Positions 10,126 through 19,219 of a stretch of 64,000 nt of DNA are shown here, piece after piece. Both the position numbers and the translations under genes were made by a program. The stretch is taken from contig NAJO01000017.1 in NCBI GenBank assembly GCA_002077065.1, positions 744,001 to 808,000 of the forward strand, read 5' to 3'. The number at the start of each line of letters is the position of its first letter. Position 1 is the stretch's first letter. Below the pieces are notes generated by a model. That model saw nothing but the letters and a program-made list of their open reading frames with translations, was not told where the DNA came from and searched no databases. This DNA is from Cryoendolithus antarcticus (Eukaryota > Ascomycota > Dothideomycetes > Cladosporiales > Cladosporiaceae).

Positions 10126-10778
10126 ATGGCAGACACAGCGACTGCTCCCACCGGCGACGTCCGCCCAGCAAAGAACGTGATTTACTGCGGCGTCTGCACC
10201 CTCCCACCAGAAGTAGGTACGAAGTCCGATTCCTCTCTTTCTTCCCTTCCGCTTCCTACCTAACACTGCAACTTCAGTACTGTGAATTCGGCGGCACGAC
10301 CAAAAAGTGCGAAGAATGGCTCGAGTCCCACCATCCAGACCTCCACGATGAGATATACTCCCCTGACGCTGCCGCCGCCGCCCTCTCAACCCTCAGCGTA
10401 GACGCCCAAAAGCGAGCCGAGAAGGACGCGCAGAAAAAGGCCGCGAAGGCTGTGGCGCAAGAAGCCCGCGAGTCCGAGAAACGCGCCACGTCCCGCATCA
10501 CCATCAAACGCGTCGAGCGGAACAAACGCAAATACGTCACCGAGATCTCCGGGCTTGAGCATTTCGGGATCGATCTGAAGAAGACTGCCAAGGAGTTTGG
10601 GAAGAAATTCGCTACGGGGAGTTCGGTGACGAAGACTGCGAGTGGGGGCGAGGAGGTGACGGTGCAGGGCGATGTGAGTGAGGATGTTGTTGAGTGGTTG
10701 TCGGAGAATCATGGCGAGGTGCCGGAGGAAAATGTGGAGTGTGTTGAGGATAAGAAGAAGAAGGGTGGTGGGGCATGA
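10126..10778 (+). CDS. TMA22: Translation machinery-associated protein Tma22 (DENR homologue)
   Basis: Exons 10126-10212 and 10278-10778 with a 65-nt phase-0 intron (CTAAC branch site, TTCAG acceptor). The product has 195 residues. Tma22 pairs with Tma20 (MCT-1) on the 40S subunit to recycle post-termination tRNA and to promote re-initiation. The N-terminus carries the DENR Cys motif (YCGVCTLPPEYCEFGG) interrupted exactly at the intron, which confirms the splice. The middle is an Ala/Lys-rich helix. The C-terminal half is a SUI1 domain (SRITIKRVERNKRKYVTEI, then FGKKFATGSSV). The end is lysine-rich. Confidence 0.95.
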
Positions 10779-11175
10779 AGGAGTATTATGTGAGCTTTTG
10801 TGAAGGATCGAACACCGTGTGAGGGGCATGGAGGCAGGCAATGAAGTCGCGCGACGGATGTGGCTACTCTATCTGAGCTAGCATCACACATATCGACACG
10901 GCTGATCCGGTGATGCACCCCAAAAGTGAGAGGCAAACAAGTACAAGATTTAGGTAACGAATGTTAAATGGTACCCAACGGATGCATCTACGAAAGTATG
11001 CCTCCTCTCGTGGTCCCTCTCAAACGTCATTATCCAACAGCCGTTGCTACTGAGCGTCGCTAATCTCAAGAATCCTCACGGACTGATACGCCGCTGGCGA
11101 AAAGCCTCACGACCGGTGCTCATCGTATCGCCAGACCTTCCACATCCCAAGATACTCGATAATAAATGCAGGTTC
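10779..11175. other. Convergent intergenic region
   Basis: Contains the 3' ends of TMA22 (+) and the MPS1-like kinase gene (-). Nothing else seen. Confidence 0.5.
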
Positions 11176-13908
11176 CTATCCCTTCTCCACCATCTCTCGG
11201 ATCTTCCCAATAAAACTCCGTGGATACGTCCGCCACTCGTTCTCACTCGGGAAGCCCTTCTCCGTAGCCCTGCACCGCTCGACGACCTTGCCGATGATCT
11301 GAAGGAGTAGGTCCTCAGTCATGACCACCGCGCCTCCAGCCTCAGGGTTCAGAAATGCATCCCCCTCGCCCAGCAAGTTCTGCGCAGTAGGTCGGAGATT
11401 CGGATCGCGCTGAAGACATCGTCGCAGCGTCCCCTTCAGTGAAGCTGGGACCGCAGCGCCGCCGATGCCAGTGTCCGGGAACTCGATGGCGACCTTCGGA
11501 TTCGTAATCGCCATGATGCGTGCGATCTGGTTAGGTATATGCGCAAACGGCGGGCGGCCATAAGTCATCTGATACAGAATGCATCCCAGACTCCACACAT
11601 CGCTCGCTTTGCCGATGACCATATCTTTCTTCACGATCCTTCCATGAGCGTCTCGAGAGCCGACGGCGGAGCCCGTGTTCGTGTCCGTGATGCTTTCTGG
11701 GGACATGTAGTTTGGTGTGCCGACGTTGGATTCCCGGTGCACGTTGACGGTGTTGTCGGTGTCGATTGCGTTGGCGATGCCGAAGTCTATGAGTTTCAAC
11801 CGGCCTTGGACGAGCAGGAAATTGGCGGGTTTGAGGTCCGAGTGGACTATGTCGTGTTCGTGGACCGCGGCGACGCATTCGAGCATTTCGCGCCAGTGGT
11901 AGCGGATGAAGACCGAGTCCAACTTTGCTTCCGGAGTGGCGATCTTCATTGTCAACACGCGGTTGAAGTCTGTGTCGCCCTTCTCCATCAGCACCAGCAA
12001 CTCCTGTTTGGAGTCATTGAGTTCCCAATCTATCAGACGCACTACGCGTTCGACTTCTGAAAGCGATTTGAGGAGATCGATCTCGCCTTTGTAGCCGGTG
12101 ACGGTATTCTCATCGAGGTCATCGAGTTTGACTTTCTTCAGCGCGAATGTCTTGAAGTTCTCGGCCATCACGCAGTACACGTCGCTGCTGCCTCCCTTGC
12201 CGAGCCGAGACATTTGCGTGAAGATCTTACCCTTGAGGACCACGTGGGAGCGTTTCCGGCGGGACTTGGTCGTACCAGCGCCGCCTGTTGCTGTGGCAGT
12301 TTCGAGGACGCTCATCTTGGGTGGCGGAGCGGGTGCTGCTCGATGTGGCGTGTTGCCGCTTATTGCGCCAAGGGCACGACGTTCTTGTTGGGCTGCCGGG
12401 ACGGGCACAGGAGTCTCTTCTACAGGGCGGATCTTGGGCTTGTCGTCGTCGGACATGATTGAAAGGGCTGGGCGTCCGAAGGCTTTGAAGTCTTGATCCT
12501 TGTTGCGGCGAAAGGTGGGTGGTGGCATATTCTCCTGGCCGTCTGCTGCGTGTGATATTGGCGGTAAATATCGATGATGTTGTTGTCGAAGGCTGGGAAC
12601 GCGCTGTGGCTGTCTCTGCTCAAGTACAGGTCTTGCTGCAGGCGGGTGGTCATCGCTCGGTCTTCGTACTCGGTCTGACGATCCCAGTGAGTCTGCTGGC
12701 GGAGCACTGGGCTGTCGTAAGGGAGGTGCACGTTCTGCGCTCGGTTGGCGACTGCGCAGAAGCTCATGACTAGCTTGCCGTGAAGGTGGGCGTGAGTCCT
12801 GGCTGATCTGACTTCGCGAGAGCTGCGAGGCTGCTTGTCGCGATGCCGGTCGCGCTTCGTACGGCGTGTTCTTGTCAAGTGCATCGTCATGCACCGAGAT
12901 TGGCTCCACTGATGTTGCTCGAGTGTTGACACTGCCACTTCGACTCCGAGCTTCATCTGGGTACACACTCGCCTGTGACGGAGTGAAATGAGTATTTGCC
13001 GAAGCAGACCCGCTCTGATAGTCATCTGCAGGTGAGATATTCTCCTCGCTGTCCCGTCTCCGGAAGCCTCGTCTCACTGGGCCACTTTTGAGGAACGTGC
13101 CAGTCATAGGCGCGCGCTTGATCCGGATCGACCCAGGAGGTGGTGCTACCTCTGCCGATGCATTACGTGATCTGCTCACTGTAGATGGTGCATATCTTGA
13201 TGCTGTCTCTGGCGCATGGTGTAACGAAGTATGTCGGCTAAGCGCCACTGCTAGCTGCGCCGGTCTCTGCTGGTCAGATGAAGGCTGGTGTCCGTCTCTC
13301 GAGCCAGGCCTACTAGTCGAGAAGCTGGACTGGATGTGAACATCTTGTGATGCATTGCTGCCTGTTCGTATCCGAGTGACTCTGATGGCTCGCGGTGCTG
13401 GCGCTGGTGTGACGATCTCCGGCTTGACCTCTGGCTGAGGTGTGGGATCTCGCTTTACGCCGAACGTCTTCGGGTAGGGTCCACCGATGCTGATGGTACG
13501 TCTTCCGGATCCTTTCTGGCCAGATCCGATGTGTACAATCCGGGGTGGCGTGTGTCCTCGATTCACGCCTTCGCTGCTACCCAGGGCTGATGGAGAGCTT
13601 TTCCGGATGATTTTGTAAGCGGGTCTGCTAGGCGTGTCCAGATTTTTGGGCGCGCTGACTGATCGCACGAACTGCTTCACTGCTGAGCTCGGTTGCTGCC
13701 GTGGTGGCGAAGAAGGTACAGGGCCGTTCTTCAGCAGCGCCTCTGTGAACTTGGAGAATGGCGGTGGCTCATCGTCCGAGTCGCTATCACTGACATCCAG
13801 ATGTTTGATGACTGGTATTTCTACTGGATATCCTATCGGCTTCCGGTGTGTCGCAAGCGGTGAATTGCGCCTAAGATACGGGCGCGGCGCATGAGCAACA
13901 GCTTCCAT
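11176..13908 (-). CDS. MPS1: Mps1/TTK-family dual-specificity protein kinase
   Basis: A spindle-assembly-checkpoint and spindle-pole kinase. The frame opens at a TTG at 14238, but the first ATG is at 13908 (MEAVAHAPRPYLRRN), giving 910 residues. About 550 residues of Ser-, Arg- and Pro-rich disordered sequence precede a C-terminal kinase domain that starts near residue 560. It has a glycine loop (LGKGGSSDVY), VAIK-type lysine (FALKKVKL), the catalytic loop HSDLKPANFL (His 689), which is the variant typical of Mps1 in place of HRD, then LIDFGIAN and an activation loop ending GTPNYMSPE. The domain ends about 30 residues before the C-terminus. The long N-terminus should hold docking sites, but none is recognisable. 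It is divergent from the 14666 gene. Confidence 0.9.
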   Translation of the reverse strand: MEAVAHAPRPYLRRNSPLATHRKPIGYPVEIPVIKHLDVSDSDSDDEPPPFSKFTEALLKNGPVPSSPPRQQPSSAVKQFVRSVSAPKNLDTPSRPAYKIIRKSSPSALGSSEGVNRGHTPPRIVHIGSGQKGSGRRTISIGGPYPKTFGVKRDPTPQPEVKPEIVTPAPAPRAIRVTRIRTGSNASQDVHIQSSFSTSRPGSRDGHQPSSDQQRPAQLAVALSRHTSLHHAPETASRYAPSTVSRSRNASAEVAPPPGSIRIKRAPMTGTFLKSGPVRRGFRRRDSEENISPADDYQSGSASANTHFTPSQASVYPDEARSRSGSVNTRATSVEPISVHDDALDKNTPYEARPASRQAASQLSRSQISQDSRPPSRQASHELLRSRQPSAERAPPLRQPSAPPADSLGSSDRVRRPSDDHPPAARPVLEQRQPQRVPSLRQQHHRYLPPISHAADGQENMPPPTFRRNKDQDFKAFGRPALSIMSDDDKPKIRPVEETPVPVPAAQQERRALGAISGNTPHRAAPAPPPKMSVLETATATGGAGTTKSRRKRSHVVLKGKIFTQMSRLGKGGSSDVYCVMAENFKTFALKKVKLDDLDENTVTGYKGEIDLLKSLSEVERVVRLIDWELNDSKQELLVLMEKGDTDFNRVLTMKIATPEAKLDSVFIRYHWREMLECVAAVHEHDIVHSDLKPANFLLVQGRLKLIDFGIANAIDTDNTVNVHRESNVGTPNYMSPESITDTNTGSAVGSRDAHGRIVKKDMVIGKASDVWSLGCILYQMTYGRPPFAHIPNQIARIMAITNPKVAIEFPDTGIGGAAVPASLKGTLRRCLQRDPNLRPTAQNLLGEGDAFLNPEAGGAVVMTEDLLLQIIGKVVERCRATEKGFPSENEWRTYPRSFIGKIREMVEKG

Positions 13909-14665
13909 TATGCGCCTAAACCTCCTCTTCACACCCTCACTGCGATCCCCTCTTCTTTCTCCCTCTGTGCCAACTACAATGTCGCTGCTGTCGTATCTCG
14001 TTAGTGAAGGTCCAGATGTCGCTGTCGGTTTGTCGCTGTTGTCGTCCGGGGGTTGTATCTGTCGCGCGTCGTCGCCATTCGGTCGCACTAAGTATACTGA
14101 GTCCGGTCCAAGATGCGCGAACGACACAGTCAACACAAATGCGACAGTACTGCCGGCGAAGATGTGGGGAATGAGCTGTGGAAGACTGTTACATGGTCTA
14201 TGGGTCGAGGACCGGGTTTCAATGGAGTCGCGTTTCAAAGTTTGGCGTCGACGGATGTTGTGATGGCAACATCCGGAAATCTTCCCTTCATCTTTACGAG
14301 AGCTTTACAGTGAGATGTGAAATGCATCTACCCATATGGAGTACTTGCCCGCCCTGGCAGCATGCTCGGGTGGACGAAAATCGCTGAGCATCATTATCAG
14401 CTTGTATCGACGGCGCTGAATGGTCCGGGCAAGACACGATGTGCGAATATCTTGGACTTCCGAGGCATTTGGCTGGTATCCAAGCCCATCATCGACAATA
14501 TCAATGCGGCAAGCGTGTTCCGACAGTCTCGCATCAATTTGTGTCTAGTGTCAGGATTCGACCGAAATCACTGTTGGCGCTATAAGAGCCGAGGATGCAC
14601 ATCGAGAGACCGCAGCGATCAATCACCCAGTAAGGCAAGCATCCTCCACCACACCGCAAGAAGGC
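13909..14665. other. Divergent promoter region
   Basis: About 750 bases between the kinase gene (-) and a small membrane protein gene (+). The kinase frame stays open for 110 codons upstream of its ATG (to 14238), so a spliced upstream start cannot be excluded. Confidence 0.4.
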
Positions 14666-15370
14666 ATGTCTATCGCAGTCCTTCCCACAACTCTCCCTGA
14701 TCTCCACCCACGCAACACAGATCCATCTCTGTCCGATCCTTTCGCAGTACTCTCTTTCCTCGGTCTCTTAGTCATCGTTCTCACGCTCTTTACACTACTC
14801 ACTTGCACAGCACGAAATGCCGCAAGAGACGAAGCCGAGAGAATCGCAACGTTCACACCGCCCAAAGCTGGGCTGCCGGTGACTTGGCGGCGACGGTCGA
14901 TGGTCGACCATAGTCCATGCCTGCCTTTAGACAGACCTCGACGATTGTCACATCAAGCTTCGCGACCGGACGCAGTGGCTAATACGGCAACGCTGCCACT
15001 GCGGCCACGCCCAGCTGCACCGACAAGATTGTCGACTTACCCCGGCCAAGTACCGCCATACACTTCAATACCTGCACAGGATCACGATGACGCCGCTAGC
15101 ATTCGTAGACAGTGCAGAGTCGCTCCATTACGACAGGCAGCCGCTCCTATCAGCCAGGAGGACTTGCCACAGCCGGGGATCAAGAGTCCGCAGACTCCAA
15201 GAGCGCCGCATTTGCAGTCGGTGACGACGAGTATGAGGCATCGCGATCTTGACGACTGCGGATCCATGCATGTGCAAAGGACTTATGTCGAGCGGATCAG
15301 GGACTTGCGGAAAGGGTGTCAGAGGCTTGGAGTCAACGTGAAGAGGCGCGGACGGCATGAGGCAAAGTGA
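14666..15370 (+). CDS. Small single-pass membrane protein, unknown function
   Basis: A 234-residue protein with one strong membrane segment near residues 28-50 (VLSFLGLLVIVLTLFTLLTC), followed by ARNAARDEAER. The rest is Pro-, Arg- and Thr-rich and probably disordered. It has no signal peptide cleavage site, so a membrane-anchored protein with a long cytosolic tail is likely (inference from the positive charge after the segment). I do not recognise a family. The ATG context (aaggcATGtc) is acceptable. The downstream neighbour is the DUF3638 remnant. Confidence 0.6.
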   Translation: MSIAVLPTTLPDLHPRNTDPSLSDPFAVLSFLGLLVIVLTLFTLLTCTARNAARDEAERIATFTPPKAGLPVTWRRRSMVDHSPCLPLDRPRRLSHQASRPDAVANTATLPLRPRPAAPTRLSTYPGQVPPYTSIPAQDHDDAASIRRQCRVAPLRQAAAPISQEDLPQPGIKSPQTPRAPHLQSVTTSMRHRDLDDCGSMHVQRTYVERIRDLRKGCQRLGVNVKRRGRHEAK

Positions 15371-15761
15371 AGAATGGAGGCAGTGGTATAGATCATGAGG
15401 TAGGGTCAGGCGGATGACTTAGTGGAAGGCAATATGCTCTGTATGTCGTAACTCATGCAACATACAACACGCGCGATATGTGTGCCGCTAGTGATTCCGT
15501 GGTTCTCGGTGCCGGCGAACGGGCATTTCAATCATAACGCCAAGGCCTGACGTTGGTTGCTGACCATCGTGGACTGACCACACGGTCCACACCTGCACTG
15601 CACTCCTTCCTGAACACCTGCACCATCGCACGCCTCTTATCCTTTTGATCAGGTCGGAGAGCAGGTGAACTCGACGTTCCTGGAAGGCGATGTTCGATCA
15701 ACGCGTTGACGCTCCCATTGCGACGCGATAGCCGGCTACTTGCAGGGAACCTACGAAAGAG
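15371..15761. other. Intergenic region
   Basis: Nothing recognisable. I looked here for more of the upstream part of the following remnant and found none by eye. Confidence 0.4.
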
Positions 15762-17972
15762 ATGGCGGAGCAGACGCAGCCAGGTCGCGGACGACACACT
15801 ACAGAGATGGCTTCATGGTACCTCGCTGTCGACGAGCTGGAGCTCGCTATACTGGATGGAATTCAAGCTGTTGCGTACGACTTGGACCATATCACATTGG
15901 GAAGATGGTAGAGCAGGTAAGAGCATTATTGACTTCTTCCTCGCCCATGTGATCTTTCCAAAGGAGATGCGAGAGTTTCCGAATAAGCTGTCTGCATCGG
16001 GGTGGGATATTGGCAAGAAACGGCCTGAGCTTACTACTGGATTTTCGGGTACAAACGATTCACGATCCCTACTGCCGTTTGATGTTGAGCAGCTCGACCT
16101 TGCCGAGCAGAACCATACCAATGCCAAGGTTCTGGACCAGCTCCTTCGCCCGGGCAACGCTGTTGAGCTGATCCCACGGGCAACGTACGGGTCTTCGGAT
16201 GCCATGCAGTTACTCCATTCCGTGCTCTGCCAGAAGCTTCCGATCCAGGTCATTCTCGATGTGGGTGCGCAAATCATTGAGTTGACAAATGAACAGCTGG
16301 CGTTGACATGGCTCATGCAGCACGATAAGAGCAAAAGCGGTGCCATCTTCGTGAACGATGACGACGAACTGTGCATTATCGATCGTCATCGCAATGTCGA
16401 ACTCCTCCAGACCTCGTCATACTCTTCTCGACTTGACGAGTGTCTTGTGTTCTTGGATGAGGCACACACCCGAGGGATCGATCTCAAATTGCCGGGTCAC
16501 TATCGTGCAGCTGTGACACTTGGAGCCCGTGTTACGAAGGATCGCTTGATGCAGGCGTGCAATAGAATGCGCAAGCTTGACGATGGCCAAAGCATTGTCT
16601 TCTGCGTCTCGGACGAGATTCGCGACAAGATCCACGCTGTGCGACAAGGTGCGGATAGCGTAGACCATCCCGCGCCCATCACCATCGAGGATATCTTGGC
16701 GTGGTCTATCACAGAGACACACACAGAAATCAGTCGAAGCATACCACTATGGGCGGTCCAGGGCGAACGTTTCGTCCGTCAACAGCGGATCGCCGAAAGC
16801 GCGGCACGGAACGGTAAAAGGCAGCTGAATAAGACGAAGGCCACCAGATATCTCGAGAAGGAAGCTCGGTCGATCGAAGAACGTTATCAACCTGCGGCTG
16901 GGCGTGAGCTACCTAGCTACCTTCGACCTGGTGAAGATACGGACGTGGCCCGTATTACCGAGAGATGTAAGCAGTTCGAGGGTCTCCAGTACGTCACAAG
17001 TACGCTCCAGGAAGAGCAGGAGAGAGAGCTCTCGCCCGAGAATGAGGCGGAGGGCCAGCCTCAGCGTGCTGCTGCAGCTACAGCTCACGTGCAAAAGCTG
17101 CACCCCGACATCATTGGATTTGCCGAGATAGGTAGGATCTCCCAAAGTTCGACTGCAGCGGTTCCGGCATTTGGCTCTCTGCGTGGCATCCTACCTGCGA
17201 GAGCCTTCAATGCCGGCGCACTGGACTGCAGCTCACGACAATTGCTTCTTAGCAAAGACTTTGCGGATACAGTGAAGATAACAGGCAGACTGGGCAACGG
17301 CGTTCGGTCGAACATCTTCCATCGGTCGGTGCAGTGGTTCATGACTAGCTGCCAAGAAGACTCAACTACTGTGGACCTGATCCTAATAATCAGTCCGTAT
17401 GAGGCAAATCTGCTCTATCCCAAGATGAGAGCAGGCTCGAGCGCAGCCTTGCATGTGTACAAAGCCTGTGTCAACTTAGCGTACGACATGCTCGACGATT
17501 TCACGCTATACACGATCCCAGGCAGCCTCAGGAAATCGACAGTGCCGCGGTCGCTGGCAGTGCGGTTGAACTTGTTCGCCGGCCAGCTATACATCAGATC
17601 GTACGAAGACTATCAGGAGATCTGCGCGTTCTTGGGTCTCTGTTCCGTGGCGTTGACCCAGGAGATGTGCCAAGAGGGCTGGAGGCTGGAGACAGACGGC
17701 TTCATTGCAAGCGACGGTGACGGTATTGCTGGAGGGAGATGCGGACCGAAGAGGAGTCCAGTCGAATCATGAGGGCCTTGTTGTCTAAGATCCGGCGTAA
17801 TGGGGATGGTATCTCCAAGACGCCGATGGGTCGACTGTTGGAGGGAGAGTTGTTGAAGCCGGAAGACTTGCCCTTGTCCGCTGTCTCTAATACGCGTCAC
17901 GAGGGGGACACAGCCAGCGTGGAATCAAGCGATGAGACACTTGTACAGGAGGAAGAAGAAGACAGGTGGTGA
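15762..17972 (+). pseudogene. C-terminal remnant of a giant DUF3638/DUF3645 protein, frameshifted
   Basis: Intact fungal relatives are about 3000 residues long and are often annotated as ubiquitinyl hydrolase. Only roughly the last 700 residues are visible. The homology runs through three pieces: frame 3 at about 15762-15908 (ELAILDGIQAVAYDLDHI, then a stop), frame 1 at about 15915-17740 (FPKEMREFPNKLSASGWDIG; TTGFSGTNDSR; CLVFLDEAHTRGIDLKLPG; GARVTKDRLMQACNRMRKL) and frame 3 again at 17739-17972 (RIMRALLSKIRRNGDGISKT). No plausible intron bridges either junction, since the pieces nearly touch. The DEAH-like core is intact, so decay is recent or the region has assembly errors. A short functional fragment protein is less likely. 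Confidence 0.75.
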
Positions 17973-18279
17973 CGGACAGCAAGGCTTCTGAACAAGCGTA
18001 AGAAGGAAATTGTGTAGCAGTCTCTAGCACTCAGTACATGTCAGCACGATAAGGCGGCGTCCCATCCACTTCCACTTACTTCGTTCTCCGTGGACTCGCA
18101 AATCATGACCATGTATCTCGGTATCATGAAGAAACAATGGCAACTTCTGGTCTCCGGCGCATCGTGAGCCCGCATATGCATGCAGGTAAGTATAGCTTTC
18201 TCTCGCGTTCCTGATGTCCACATCCTATAAGCAACATCCTCTTCATACCCCATCAAACCTACTCACCTCAAGCACCAAC
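17973..18279. other. Intergenic region, SDR promoter
   Basis: About 300 bases. No further feature seen. Confidence 0.4.
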
Positions 18280-19143
18280 ATGCCCTCCCTCACAACCCCT
18301 CCCGCAACCGAAAGCGAGTCCGCCCACTTCTCCCCCTACCGCCCAGATGGCAAACTCTACGGCTTCATCTGCATAGTAACCTCCGCCCTTACCCCCCTCG
18401 GCAGCGCCATAGTCCATGAACTCGCCGCCCACGGCGCAGCATGCATCTACGCCTGCGCCTCCCCCGCCCAATCCCCCTCCTCCACTCCTCTCATAGCCTC
18501 AATCGCCAAAGACTACCCCGCCACGAAAGTCATAGGGTACACGACCAATGCTGCGAAAGAAGAGGAGACGCTGGCGTTGGTGGATGATGTATTGAATACG
18601 TGGGGGCGACTGGATGTTTGGGTTTGCTGCGCTACGGGCGCTAGTCCAGCGGGGATTGCGAGTACGACGCCGACGAGTCTGTATGAGGCATTTGAGGGGA
18701 ATGCTATGGGAGCTTTCTTGGCGTTGAAGTACGCGCCGCCTGCTATGGGGAAGACTACACCCAAGGGCAATTATGCAAATGCGGCGCCGAAGGACCAGGC
18801 GTATGGGAGTATTATTGTTGTTGCGCCGGCTGGGGCTGGGGGTGTGGCGAGCGTGGTGTCTGCACAGGCGGCGTTGGGGGTGGTGAAGGCGGGGGTTACT
18901 GTGCTGAAGGGGAAGAAGGGAATACGGATTAACTGCATCTCGCCCGGGGAGATTGAGGGAGGGGTTAGAGGAGGGGTCAGTGCGGAGAAGCTCAAAGAGA
19001 CTGTCGGATTGGAGAGGGCGGGCTTACCGGTCGAGGTCGCGAGGGCGGCAGGGTTTCTTGCGAGTGGATTCAGCTCGTACATCACGGGGAGTAATCTTGT
19101 GGTAGACGGAGGAGCGGGTGCGATGAACCTGCTCAGCCTGTAA
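18280..19143 (+). CDS. Atypical short-chain dehydrogenase/reductase, probably catalytically impaired
   Basis: A 287-residue Rossmann protein of the SDR superfamily. An ATG exists at 18214, but the ATG at 18280 (accaacATGcc) fits better. The cofactor loop TGxxxGxG is degraded to TSALTPLGS, although the fold signs remain: VCCATG after strand 4, INCISPGEIEGG after strand 6 and GSNLVVDGGAG at the end. The catalytic Y-x-x-x-K is absent; the aligned stretch reads VSAQAALGV. The protein is therefore either a pseudoenzyme or uses an unusual mechanism (inference). It converges on SEC10, with only 76 bases between stop codons. Confidence 0.8.
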   Translation: MPSLTTPPATESESAHFSPYRPDGKLYGFICIVTSALTPLGSAIVHELAAHGAACIYACASPAQSPSSTPLIASIAKDYPATKVIGYTTNAAKEEETLALVDDVLNTWGRLDVWVCCATGASPAGIASTTPTSLYEAFEGNAMGAFLALKYAPPAMGKTTPKGNYANAAPKDQAYGSIIVVAPAGAGGVASVVSAQAALGVVKAGVTVLKGKKGIRINCISPGEIEGGVRGGVSAEKLKETVGLERAGLPVEVARAAGFLASGFSSYITGSNLVVDGGAGAMNLLSL

Positions 19144-19219
19144 ATATAAGAGTATCTCATACTCGCCAACGAAGTATGGCAAGGTTCGATGCTCCGACTC
19201 ATTACTATTTTCCTACATG

